A stretch of 64,000 bases of DNA from Fibrobacterota bacterium (GTDB taxonomy: Bacteria > Fibrobacterota > Chitinivibrionia > Chitinivibrionales > Chitinispirillaceae): assembly GCA_023436145.1 (NCBI GenBank), contig JAEZKP010000016.1:124001-188000 (forward strand). Reading direction: 5' to 3'. How positions within the stretch are numbered: position 1 is the stretch's first letter; each line of letters opens with the position of its first letter. The position numbers were made by a program, and so were the translations under genes. Shown here piece by piece: positions 25,036 to 34,219 of this stretch. The notes below the pieces were generated by a model. It worked only from the letters and a program-made list of their open reading frames with translations, made no database searches and had not been told where the DNA came from.

Positions 25036-25998
25036 ATGATGAAAAACTTAATTATTTTCGCGATTTCAGTAATTTTTTTCCATGGCTGCTCCATTTCCAG
25101 ACTGGCAGTTAAGAAAGCTGGCGAAACACTATCCAATCAACAGAGTATAGTATTTACCGGTGAAGATGATCCAGAGCTGGTCAGAGATGCACTTCCTTTT
25201 ACAATGAAGCTCTATGAAACGATTCTGGAAAAGGACAGTACAAATGCAGAACTTTTTCTGGCAACCGGAAAACTATTCTGCCTTTATGCTCAGGCTTTTA
25301 TTCTCTTTCCTGCAGACACATTGCCAGACTCCCTGATAGTCCAGAAAAAAGCCATGCAAAAACGAGCCAAAAAACTTCTTCTTCGTGGTCGGGATTACTG
25401 TTTACAAGGACTGGAACTGCGACACCCTGGTTTCACCACACTTCTTAAAGGTAAAAACGCAGATTCAGCACTTGCTTTGACAGATAAGGCAGACACATCA
25501 TTTCTGTACTGGTGCTCAGCTTCATGGATGGCGGCGATCGTTTCAGACCGATCGGATTTGGCTCTGGGGATGACCGTCAAAAAGGCAGCAGCACTGATGT
25601 TCAAAGTCACAGATCTTAACGACCAGTACGATAATGGGGCTGCACATGAGATTCTATGCGCTTACAAAGCTTCAATTCCCAAATCTGTGGGAGGTTCCGA
25701 AGAGGAGGCAAGGGAGCATTTTCAGAAGGCAATTTCCTACTCCGGTGGAGAAAAAATTTCCCCTTATGTAACCTGTGCACAATCATTGAGTTTAAAAAAT
25801 AAAAACCGGACCGAATTTGTTGAGATGCTTCAGAAAGCGTTATCTGTAAATATTCAGAAGAAAACTTCTACCAAACTGCAGAACACAATTTACCAGCAGC
25901 GAGCCAGATGGTTGCTGGCTAATGTGGAAAAGTATTTCCCTGTGCAGCAAAGTACACTGCCCGCAGATGAAGAAACCCTGAAGGAAAACAAAGATTAG
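25036..25998 (+). CDS. TRAP-transporter TatT-like lipoprotein
   Basis: The 320-residue protein has a lipoprotein leader (FAISVIFFHGC, lipobox HGC) and the helical repeat fold of the TatT component family known from Treponema: VRDALPFTMKLYETILEKD, LFLATGKLFCLYAQAFI, DNGAAHEILCAYKAS, a GGSEEEAREHFQKAISYS repeat near residue 220-235, and YQQRARWLLAN near the end. In that family TatT forms a trimer that works with a DctP-like binding protein and a TRAP permease. No such partners lie nearby, so this copy is an orphan here. It is divergent from apt. Confidence 0.82.
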   Translation: MMKNLIIFAISVIFFHGCSISRLAVKKAGETLSNQQSIVFTGEDDPELVRDALPFTMKLYETILEKDSTNAELFLATGKLFCLYAQAFILFPADTLPDSLIVQKKAMQKRAKKLLLRGRDYCLQGLELRHPGFTTLLKGKNADSALALTDKADTSFLYWCSASWMAAIVSDRSDLALGMTVKKAAALMFKVTDLNDQYDNGAAHEILCAYKASIPKSVGGSEEEAREHFQKAISYSGGEKISPYVTCAQSLSLKNKNRTEFVEMLQKALSVNIQKKTSTKLQNTIYQQRARWLLANVEKYFPVQQSTLPADEETLKENKD

Positions 25999-26038
25999 TC
26001 AATTTTTCCGGTTTAAGACTTTTCTGTCTTTAGATATT

Positions 26039-26458
26039 TTAAAATTCAAAATCCGCCTCCAGAATTCTTTGACTTTCTCCCCTATCCATAAAACAGATGG
26101 TCCTGGAGTTTTTCGGAAGTATATCTCTGAAAAGTGACCCCCATTCAATCAGACACACCCCATCACCATAGATATAATCTTCCAGACCCAGCTGCTCAAG
26201 CTCAGAAGGGTCACATAATCTATAAAAATCAAAGTGATAGATAGATATACTTCCTGTCCTGTAAATATTTAGAATAGAGAAGCTGGGACTTTTGACGACG
26301 ACATTACCATCTAAAGCATCTGTAAAGCCGCGTACAAATTCTGTCTTTCCAGTACCCAGATCGCCATCCAGAATATACACTTCGCCCGGTTTCACTTTTT
26401 TTGCCAGTCTTGCACCAGCTTGACGGGTCTGTAATGCGGAACTGGTGTAAATTTGCAA
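26039..26458 (-). CDS. tsaE: tRNA threonylcarbamoyladenosine biosynthesis ATPase TsaE
   Basis: This is a 139-residue TsaE: Walker A LDGDLGTGKTEFVRGF, followed by VKSPSFSILNIYR, YHFDFYRL and the VCLIEWGSLF segment. It powers assembly of the t6A37 modification with TsaB, TsaC and TsaD. It begins one base after the PorX-like gene ends, so the two are probably co-transcribed. Confidence 0.95.
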   Translation of the reverse strand: MQIYTSSALQTRQAGARLAKKVKPGEVYILDGDLGTGKTEFVRGFTDALDGNVVVKSPSFSILNIYRTGSISIYHFDFYRLCDPSELEQLGLEDYIYGDGVCLIEWGSLFRDILPKNSRTICFMDRGESQRILEADFEF

Positions 26459-26459
26459 A

Positions 26460-28046
26460 TTAATCTTCTTTCAGCTGGAATATTCCCAAAGGCATAACCA
26501 TTTCTTCCAGGGAAATACCACCTTTCTGGAAACAGGCTCTATACTCTTTGTTACAAAACTCATATTTTTCAGGATGAGAAAAATAATAATTTTCTTTTGC
26601 AATGATGCAGTTGGTCTGCTCTCCCAAGGAAGGCAAACCGAAATGAGATGGGTTGGAAATGAACACGACTCTGCGTTCATCAGCTGATATATCCAACCCA
26701 TATTTATACCTTCGGTTTTTTAGCAGTTGCTCAGAATTGTAGATTTCAGTTGCTCTGTTACAAAGAACTGATCCATGATCGGATGTAATGACCAGGGTGG
26801 TATCCTTTGAATCGATTTTTTGAATGACCTTGAAAAGTTCAGACTTTTGAAACCAGATTTCAGTAAGCAACCTTCGTATGCTTTCATCGCACTGGAAGCT
26901 ACTCTGTTCCTGTGCTGAAAAATTGGAACAGCGGATATGCTCATCAAGATCCAGAACCAATGAAACCAATTGAGACTTCTGACATGCCTTGATTTTATCT
27001 AATATGGAAGATGAATCATCAGAGTGTTTGATAACTGAATAATATGGTTCCTGGTCCGAAACAAGGTCTCCTGTTTTTGACAAATTCTTATAAAGAAGCA
27101 GATCCTCAAGCCGGTTGGGATTCAATTCATCTTTATCATCCATGGACTCCTTTAGTAGACCCGGAAACCTGGAGGCTGTTTGAAAAGGTAGTTCACCTGC
27201 AAAAAAAGCATTACGGGAAAATTCTTCAGCTGAAGGCAATGTACTCAAAGCATAATGTCTTTTAACGTTGAAGGATTTGTTTAATGCCTGCTCAACAAGA
27301 AGGTACTGGTCAAAACGCATTCCACTTAACACCAGCAGAATGCATTTTTTGTTTTTGTTCAATAATGGAATTATTTCCTTTTCTATTACCCGGTAACCTA
27401 ATAGAGGTGTTTCCAATTGATCATTAATCCAAAGACCGTAATTACCTACAATAAAATCAGAGAATGCAATGCTGACATCTGATTTTATCCCAGCCAATGC
27501 CTGACGCAGTCCTTCATCACCGAAATTCTCAAGCTCCATTTCCCAATAGACCAGTTTTTCATATATCCTATAATAGTCTTTCAGGTTAATGTTTCCGGAT
27601 AATGCAGTTCTTATTTCAGAATAACTACGCACAAAAGCCTCTTTTGTCTGTGGTGTAGCTTTTCTGGAGGGACTCAGAAGGGTTTTACATACTGTTAGAA
27701 ATTGACTGGTGGTAAATGGTTTGTTTATATAAGCATCTACTGTTTGTGTGCTTTTTTTCCGGAATTCAGAATCATTCTGAGTTATCAGTACAATTGGCAG
27801 GTTTGGACATATTTTTCTGATTTCAGAGATAATAGTGATGCTATCGGAGCCATCCACTTTGTCATCAATGAGAAGCAGATCTGCAATGTTTTCATTGTTA
27901 CTAAATAATTCCAGCAGCTCTACACTACTGAAAACCGGAATCACACTATAGCCTCTGGTTTCCAGAAATATTATCTGTGAACGGTAAAATTCTACTTCAT
28001 TATCAACCCACAGAATCTTCTTGCGACCAATAGACACTTTGTTCAC
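26460..28046 (-). CDS. PorX-like response regulator with PglZ/alkaline-phosphatase-type domain
   Basis: The 528-residue protein has a receiver domain at about 10-125 (phospho-acceptor Asp61, Thr89, Lys109), a helical linker and a PglZ/alkaline-phosphatase-superfamily domain (about 200-525). The order and motifs match PorX, the T9SS two-component regulator: STLPSAEEFSRNA, VITSDHGS, NRRYKYG, and GGISLEEMVMPL at the end. Two points are unusual. The metal-site segment that usually reads V-I/V-D-N is LVLSGMRFDQ here, so Ser241 replaces an expected Asp, and the nucleophile position is Ser272. Catalysis may be altered. The BREX use of PglZ is excluded by architecture and context. It sits between serS and tsaE on one strand. 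Confidence 0.85.
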   Translation of the reverse strand: MNKVSIGRKKILWVDNEVEFYRSQIIFLETRGYSVIPVFSSVELLELFSNNENIADLLLIDDKVDGSDSITIISEIRKICPNLPIVLITQNDSEFRKKSTQTVDAYINKPFTTSQFLTVCKTLLSPSRKATPQTKEAFVRSYSEIRTALSGNINLKDYYRIYEKLVYWEMELENFGDEGLRQALAGIKSDVSIAFSDFIVGNYGLWINDQLETPLLGYRVIEKEIIPLLNKNKKCILLVLSGMRFDQYLLVEQALNKSFNVKRHYALSTLPSAEEFSRNAFFAGELPFQTASRFPGLLKESMDDKDELNPNRLEDLLLYKNLSKTGDLVSDQEPYYSVIKHSDDSSSILDKIKACQKSQLVSLVLDLDEHIRCSNFSAQEQSSFQCDESIRRLLTEIWFQKSELFKVIQKIDSKDTTLVITSDHGSVLCNRATEIYNSEQLLKNRRYKYGLDISADERRVVFISNPSHFGLPSLGEQTNCIIAKENYYFSHPEKYEFCNKEYRACFQKGGISLEEMVMPLGIFQLKED

Positions 28047-28077
28047 CTTTCAATTGCGCCGGAAATTTAAGCTCTCA

Positions 28078-29352
28078 TCATTTTGCACCGATCAGTTCCA
28101 GTCCGTTCATATATGGTTTGAGGACTTCAGGAACCCTCACCAGACCATCTTTTGTCTGGTAAGTCTCTAAAATGGCCACCAGGATTCTTGCAGTAGCCAG
28201 CCCGCTGCCATTAAGAGTATGTACAAAACGGGGTTTGTCAGCTTCGGGACGGTATTTTATGTTCATTCTTCTCGCCTGAAAATCCTCGAAATTACTGCAG
28301 GATGATACTTCCAGAAATTTACCCTCACCCGGGGCCCAGGCCTCCAGATCGTAGCATTTTGCAGCAGCAAAAGACAGGTCTGCATCACAAAGGGCAACAG
28401 TTCTGTATTTGAGCCCCAAAGCCTGTAATATTCCTTCAGCATCTTTTCTGAGCAGCTCAAGCTCATCGTAGGACTTCTCAGGTTCGGTCATTTTTACCAG
28501 TTCGACTTTGTTAAACTGGTGCACACGTAAAAATCCTTTTGTATCTTTACCATACGAGCCAGCCTCTCGTCTGAAGCATGCACTGTAAGCACAGTATTTC
28601 AAAGGAAGATTTTTAATTTCGAGTACTTCATCCCGATGAATATTGGTTACCGGGACTTCTGCAGTGGGAATGCAGAAAAGATCATCTTCATTTACGAAAT
28701 ACATCTGCTCTTCACTTTTGGGAAGCTGCCCTGTTCCAAAGGCGCTGGCCCTGTTAACCAGGAAGGGTGGGAATATTTCCTTATATCCGTTTTTCCGGGT
28801 ATGTGTATCCAGGAAAAAATTAATCAAAGCACGATCAAGAAGTGCTCCCTGCCCCTTTAAAACCGGAAAACCCGCGCCGCTTATCTTTGCTCCTCTGGGA
28901 AAATCGATAATATCCAGTGCTGTTGCGATTTCAAGATGATCTTTCGGTTTAAAATCAAATTCCGGTGTTTCACCCCACTCAAGAACCACTACATTGTCCT
29001 TTTCACTTTTTCCATGAGGAACACTCTGATGGGCAATGTTGGGAATACGGATCATAATGTCGTGAATCTGCTGTTCTGTTTTATCAAGTTCGATATCCAG
29101 ATTTTTTATAGATTCGGAAACCTCTTTCATCTGTTGCATTAAATCAGATGCATCTTTTTTCTCCTTTTTAAGTACCGCAATCTGCTGAGAGGAGGTGTTT
29201 CTGACATTTTTAAGGGCTTCTACTTCCTTAATTATTTCCCGGCGTCTTGAATCAAAATCCAACAAAGCCTTTATATCTATCTCACATTTTTTATTTTTAA
29301 CCGCGTTCTGTACCAGCTCCGGATTATCCCTGATTTTCTGGATATCAAGCAT
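28078..29352 (-). CDS. serS: Seryl-tRNA synthetase
   Basis: The 424-residue enzyme has the N-terminal antiparallel coiled-coil arm that binds the tRNA-Ser variable arm (about 30-100, rich in K/E heptads). The class II core follows, with PLKYCAYSACFRREAGSYGKDTKG (motif 2, residues about 270) and LNGSGLATARILVAILE (motif 3). It is upstream of the PorX-like gene with a 31-base gap, so the three genes serS-porX-tsaE may form an operon. Confidence 0.97.
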   Translation of the reverse strand: MLDIQKIRDNPELVQNAVKNKKCEIDIKALLDFDSRRREIIKEVEALKNVRNTSSQQIAVLKKEKKDASDLMQQMKEVSESIKNLDIELDKTEQQIHDIMIRIPNIAHQSVPHGKSEKDNVVVLEWGETPEFDFKPKDHLEIATALDIIDFPRGAKISGAGFPVLKGQGALLDRALINFFLDTHTRKNGYKEIFPPFLVNRASAFGTGQLPKSEEQMYFVNEDDLFCIPTAEVPVTNIHRDEVLEIKNLPLKYCAYSACFRREAGSYGKDTKGFLRVHQFNKVELVKMTEPEKSYDELELLRKDAEGILQALGLKYRTVALCDADLSFAAAKCYDLEAWAPGEGKFLEVSSCSNFEDFQARRMNIKYRPEADKPRFVHTLNGSGLATARILVAILETYQTKDGLVRVPEVLKPYMNGLELIGAK

Positions 29353-29466
29353 TTTAACACACTCCTTGGGGAGAACAATAATTGAAAGTAAAATCAGATC
29401 AAAAAAAAAGAGAATAAATATACATAATGTAAGTCAAATTTTAAAGTATGGAGAGTTGAAGTAGTA

Positions 29467-32274
29467 CTATTGCGTAGCCAGATTAACCAGAAATGTTCCT
29501 GGAAAGAATTTGAACAAATCTCCGATTTTTACCTGATAATCAAGTTGAACTGATTCACCGGTGATTACATCATACCAATTCTGTTCGAAAACCGGCAAAT
29601 TTGCAGGTAATTCGATATAAGTATCTTTCCATATTTCTTTTGAGAGCGGGATCTGATCTTCTTCAATAATGGTAGTCAAAAAACGAGGCGCAGCCACAAC
29701 TGCCCATTGGAGATTTAATTTTCGAGCAAATGCCACAATATGATCCCGATACTCTCCACCACAGGTAAGAGGGATATAGACGCCACTCTTAAAAAGCTCC
29801 GGACGATCATTTCTGGCTTTATTACACCGATAGATCAGAAACATCTTTATTCTTCCATCCTGCCATTTTGACAGGAGAAACCTGATAAAGTCGGGAAATT
29901 CTGAAATGGATACCTGTTTTAATCCGTTTAACAGACTCATACGCTTCCCGAAATCGATTAATTTTCGGTTATCGGGATCCACCAGATTCAAATCCCACAA
30001 TTCAGTACCCTGGTAGAAATCGGGCACTCCGGGAGAGGTTATTTTTATCAAAGTCTGGGATAAAGAGTTGTACAGGCCGTATTTGGCAATTCTATTCTGA
30101 AATGGAATAAATTCGTTAAAAAATTCTGAAGATTTCCGGCGGTCTAAAACTTTATGGATAAAAGAGAGTAGCCCATTCTCATATTCGGTGTTATACGCAA
30201 TCCAGTCAGTATGGACTTTAGCTTCTCTGATTGCTTTCAACATAAAGTCGCAGATTCTGTTTTCAAATTGAGCAGGATCTTCATCCATATGGAAAGATCC
30301 TAAAAGGGTCTGGTAAAATAGATACTCATCATTTGCATCTGGAATGTAACCGTTTTCATCCGTTTCTTTAAGATTTTTATTTATCCTGGCCCAGCTTCTT
30401 ATCTGATCATTCCATTCATCCGGAATTTCGGAGAGCACATTTATTCTGGCCCGGAAATCCTCTCCCCTCTTTGAATCATGGGTTGAAGTGGCATTCATAG
30501 AATTAGGCCAGAAACGCACCCGCTTGCCATTGAAGTGGTGGAAAGTTTCTATCTGGATTCCGAAAATCTGAGGAAAACCACCGACCTCATTAAGAGAGAT
30601 AAGCCGGTTATAGTTATATAAAAGAGTATCCTCGAAACCTTTTGCCATAAGCGGACCTGTGAACTGCTGAAATCTCATCACCACATCAGTCCAGCTTTTC
30701 TTCTCTTCCTCGTTTGCATAGGGGTCAAATTTTAAAAGAAGAAATCTTTCTATGAATGCGAATTCCCGCAAGAGGTCAGGATGGGCTTTTCTGGCATTGT
30801 GAATAGCCACCTGCAGATGTAACCGGTCTTCACTACTAAAGATCTGACCATTGATATATGAGCGGTATACCGGAAAATAGATCATCAACTCAATCAGAGC
30901 CTTTCTTAGCCCGTAAAGAGTTATGTCGGTTCCCCTTCGATCTTTGCCACTAACATCTTTTATCAGGATAGCAAGATTATCAATATCTCCGGCCAGGTGT
31001 GTGTCTATGATTTTCCTTTTGCAGTCTACAAGCAGAGGTTCAAACCGGATCACATTTCCGGTGAAATGATGATAGATCTGCTCAAATGCTCTCTGGTTTT
31101 CCTTTTTACAAAAGAGTGCGTTTACATAATTGCAGAAGTCATATCCGGTTGTACCCTGGACTGGCCACACCGTAGGAAGCATCTCATCGTATCCCAGAAT
31201 CTTTTCCACTACAATATATGACTCTGAGGCATTACGACGCAATCGCTCCAGATATGTATGCGGGTCGTAGAGCCCATCGATATGGTCTATTCGTAATCCA
31301 TTGATTTTGCCTTGATTAATCAGTTCAAAAACCAGCTGGTGGGTGTTTCTGAATACCTGTTCATCCTCTACCCGCAGAGAAATAAGATCATTGACAGTAA
31401 AAAATCTTCGGTAGTTAAGCTCCTCTGTTGCGACTTTCCAGAATGAGAGCTTAAATAACTGCTCTGAATGAATGGAATCTAAAAGAGAAAAGGATTCTGC
31501 TTTGCCCCCCACTCCATTTATTTCGGCCACAGTTGAATCTATAAAATTCCTTATGGCAATATCGGTTGTATATAATTCCCAGAGGATCGATTTGGTAAAG
31601 GATGACTGCAGCTTTCTTTCATCCACCTGATGCATCCCCGGAAGATTCTTTATTGAAAAGAGTACACCCAGAAGCTTTATAAGTCCTGAGTGATCTGAAC
31701 CAAGCTCATTTTTCAGTTTAACCAATCCCTGCTCCATCACAGATGCGTAGGTTTCAATACGCAACGGGAAACGATGATCATAATAGCTGAGACTGAAACC
31801 CTCCTGATCATACACCAGTTTTATTTCCCCCTTTTCCAGACAATCACCATAAACATTGCCCAGAATTGGAGTCAGGAGTCTACCGCGGATAGTCTTGTAC
31901 TGATGGTTCCATTCGATGTCGAAATATTGACACGGAAGTACCTCCCGGCCATGCTCTAAAAGTTCCATAAGCAGTTTGTTCTGATAATCGATGGCCATGT
32001 GATTGGGGACAAAATCCTGAATCCAACCCATACGGTATTCATTCACTTTGGCAATTAGATTCTCAAAATCGGTATAACTTCCTATTTCCTCATTGAGTTT
32101 ATTATGATCAGCTATGTCATAACCGTGGAGGCTTCCCTTTTTGGCTTTAAAAATCGGCGAAGCGTAAATGTGGGAAATCCCCAGCTCAGCCAGATAAGGA
32201 ATGATCTGTTGTGCATCTTTGAAAGTAAATGTATGATTGAATTGAAGCCGGTATGTAGCAAGAGGAATATCCAT
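29467..32274 (-). CDS. treY: Maltooligosyl trehalose synthase
   Basis: This 935-residue GH13 enzyme starts with PLATYRLQFNHTFTFKDA and has YASPIFKAKKGSLHGYDI, the nucleophile region GLRIDHIDGL, acid/base VVEKILGYDE, and STHDSKRGEDFRARINVL. These are TreY hallmarks. It isomerises the reducing-end bond of maltodextrins to make maltooligosyl trehalose, which TreZ then cleaves. No treZ, treX or glycogen gene is in the window. The gene stands alone on the minus strand and is divergent from the MFS gene. The length is normal, so it looks functional. Confidence 0.93.
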   Translation of the reverse strand: MDIPLATYRLQFNHTFTFKDAQQIIPYLAELGISHIYASPIFKAKKGSLHGYDIADHNKLNEEIGSYTDFENLIAKVNEYRMGWIQDFVPNHMAIDYQNKLLMELLEHGREVLPCQYFDIEWNHQYKTIRGRLLTPILGNVYGDCLEKGEIKLVYDQEGFSLSYYDHRFPLRIETYASVMEQGLVKLKNELGSDHSGLIKLLGVLFSIKNLPGMHQVDERKLQSSFTKSILWELYTTDIAIRNFIDSTVAEINGVGGKAESFSLLDSIHSEQLFKLSFWKVATEELNYRRFFTVNDLISLRVEDEQVFRNTHQLVFELINQGKINGLRIDHIDGLYDPHTYLERLRRNASESYIVVEKILGYDEMLPTVWPVQGTTGYDFCNYVNALFCKKENQRAFEQIYHHFTGNVIRFEPLLVDCKRKIIDTHLAGDIDNLAILIKDVSGKDRRGTDITLYGLRKALIELMIYFPVYRSYINGQIFSSEDRLHLQVAIHNARKAHPDLLREFAFIERFLLLKFDPYANEEEKKSWTDVVMRFQQFTGPLMAKGFEDTLLYNYNRLISLNEVGGFPQIFGIQIETFHHFNGKRVRFWPNSMNATSTHDSKRGEDFRARINVLSEIPDEWNDQIRSWARINKNLKETDENGYIPDANDEYLFYQTLLGSFHMDEDPAQFENRICDFMLKAIREAKVHTDWIAYNTEYENGLLSFIHKVLDRRKSSEFFNEFIPFQNRIAKYGLYNSLSQTLIKITSPGVPDFYQGTELWDLNLVDPDNRKLIDFGKRMSLLNGLKQVSISEFPDFIRFLLSKWQDGRIKMFLIYRCNKARNDRPELFKSGVYIPLTCGGEYRDHIVAFARKLNLQWAVVAAPRFLTTIIEEDQIPLSKEIWKDTYIELPANLPVFEQNWYDVITGESVQLDYQVKIGDLFKFFPGTFLVNLATQ

Positions 32275-32624
32275 TTTTGTGAAACCGTTTTCTTTAATGA
32301 TTAAAGGGTTTAATAGGGAATCTTTTGCATATGTACCCTCCTTTTCCTATGGAGAATCAAAAAGTCGGCCAAGAGAGAATTTGAGGTTTTAGAAGGTAGA
32401 TTTTTGATTTAGGGGAAAAGGATATAAGATTTGTGATATAAGATCGGGAATGGAAGATTGTTTTTGTGACCTGTTTTCTGGTTTAGAATTTGAAAATTAT
32501 TATCTATTAAGGATTTAAGTGTTTCAAATTTGTGAAAATGTAAAAAATGAGAGTAGATACAATAATTTAATGTAATCTGACGAAATAGCTACTCTGCAAA
32601 TATTAGGAATTTTTCAGGTAAATT
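32275..32624. other. Intergenic region with low-complexity purine-rich tract
   Basis: This 350-base gap between divergent genes holds a degenerate repeat-like run (about 32390-32470) built from words such as GATATAAGAT and TTTTGATT, recalling the reverse complement of the 1.6-1.75 kb tandem repeat. The rest is AT-rich promoter-like sequence. No gene or RNA is supported. Confidence 0.4.
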
Positions 32625-34043
32625 GTGGATACGACCCAAACGATTGAAAAGCCTGCTCGCCCCACTGTTGTTGAAAAAAGACCTGCTTTACCCACGGGGA
32701 AAGAACTCTGTTTAGGCGGAGTACCTATCGGTTGTCAGGATAATAGACGAGGCCTTAAATACAGTCTCTATGATGGCATATTTTCCAATGCCATGCTTGC
32801 TCTGATGGAGACTTTCTCAGTTGCAGCTGCAGTTTTTCTGCATTCTCCTCCACTGGCCATCTCTATTCTCAGTAGCCTTCCGTTATTTCTGAGCTCAATT
32901 GGACAGTTTCTCATTCCATGTGTGGTGGATAGTTCCAAAGGGCGCAAATTTTATGTATTAAGGGGTACTGTTTTTCAGAGTATTTTTCTGGTACTTCTTG
33001 GCCTTAGCGGTTGGCTCTCTCCAGATACCCGTTCCTGGGCTTTTGTGATTATTTTCAGTCTTTATGGTTTCAGCGGCAACGTGATTTCAGGATTATGGAT
33101 GGCCTGGATGGGAGATATGGTTCCATCGGGGGTGAGAGGGCGACATTTTGCCTGGAGAAACCGTTTTTTTTCTGCTACTCAACTGGTCTGTGCAATTGGG
33201 GCAGGAATACTTTCCAGAAAATATACCACAGATAATGCCCCCTGGCTTTTTTTCGCCAGTGTTTTTTTCTGCGCTTCATTTTTCCGCCTTATCTCCAGTT
33301 TCATGCTCTCCCGACAGTACGAACCGCCAAAGTGTGTATCAGAAGACACAAAGCCTATACATGTCAATTTAAAGACTGATCGTTCCTTATTATTCTACGG
33401 CATTTCTGCAGCTCTTATGCAGGGTGCAGTTGCCACTTCCGGTCCTTTCTTTAATGTGTGGTATGTAAGAGATTTGAAATTTGATTATTTCACCCTTTCA
33501 GTTGCATCAGCTGCAACCATTCTGGGCACAATAATCTCTCTTCCATTCTGGGGAAAACTTGCAGACAGTGTAGGAAACCGCAGAGTGATACTGTGGACCG
33601 GCGTTTTAGTTTCCACAGTTCCAATTCCCTATATTTTTTCCAGTTACAGCTGGCAGATCTGGGCATTAAATTTCTATACCGGATTATGCTGGAGCGGTTA
33701 CAACTTGTCTAATTTCAATTATCTGTTGAGTGCTGCCGGAAAAGATAAACCGGAGAGGAAAATCTCAATCTCGGTGGCACTGACTGGTCTGTCGGTTTTT
33801 TTCTTCAGTCTTCTGGGTGGATACCTCTCTACCAGACTTCCCCACCTATTTGGATGGCAGCTTAAATCACTGTTTCTGTTTTCTTCAGTTCTTAGATTTG
33901 CTGTTTTTGGAATTCTTTTTATTCGTTTCCCGGTTATTGAAAATGAAAAAACAGGTGCACTGGAAATCTTTCATATGGTTCCCGGTTACCGGATAGGCAT
34001 GGGAATTCTAAGAAATGCTTATAGGGCTTTCCGGCGTATATAG
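32625..34043 (+). CDS. Major facilitator superfamily transporter
   Basis: The 472-residue protein, starting at GTG, has a soluble N-terminal stretch of about 45 residues followed by about twelve hydrophobic segments in two halves. Between them is a charged loop (about 225-245, RQYEPPKCVSEDTKP). A SLPFWGKLADSVGNRR motif begins the second half, matching the MFS signature. The substrate cannot be read. It is divergent from treY and upstream of the redox gene; a role in export of a product from the polyketide-type operon downstream is only conceivable. Confidence 0.85.
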   Translation: MDTTQTIEKPARPTVVEKRPALPTGKELCLGGVPIGCQDNRRGLKYSLYDGIFSNAMLALMETFSVAAAVFLHSPPLAISILSSLPLFLSSIGQFLIPCVVDSSKGRKFYVLRGTVFQSIFLVLLGLSGWLSPDTRSWAFVIIFSLYGFSGNVISGLWMAWMGDMVPSGVRGRHFAWRNRFFSATQLVCAIGAGILSRKYTTDNAPWLFFASVFFCASFFRLISSFMLSRQYEPPKCVSEDTKPIHVNLKTDRSLLFYGISAALMQGAVATSGPFFNVWYVRDLKFDYFTLSVASAATILGTIISLPFWGKLADSVGNRRVILWTGVLVSTVPIPYIFSSYSWQIWALNFYTGLCWSGYNLSNFNYLLSAAGKDKPERKISISVALTGLSVFFFSLLGGYLSTRLPHLFGWQLKSLFLFSSVLRFAVFGILFIRFPVIENEKTGALEIFHMVPGYRIGMGILRNAYRAFRRI

Positions 34044-34219
34044 TCAAAAAAACAATCGGAGTATTTATTGCAGACTCAGCGGTTTTTCTTATATTTTTAA
34101 GAATTCTGACTGATACACCCGAAGAGGTGTTTAAACATACAACTGCCAATGGATATATCAATAATGTCTCCTCTTTACGGCAATTTAAGAATTTGATTTG
34201 TTTGAAAGGATCTGATTTC

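Noticed and set aside
26460..28046. PglZ domain as a sign of a BREX phage-defence system
   Set aside because: The receiver-PglZ architecture and motifs match PorX, and no BrxA/B/C, PglX or BrxL gene is nearby.
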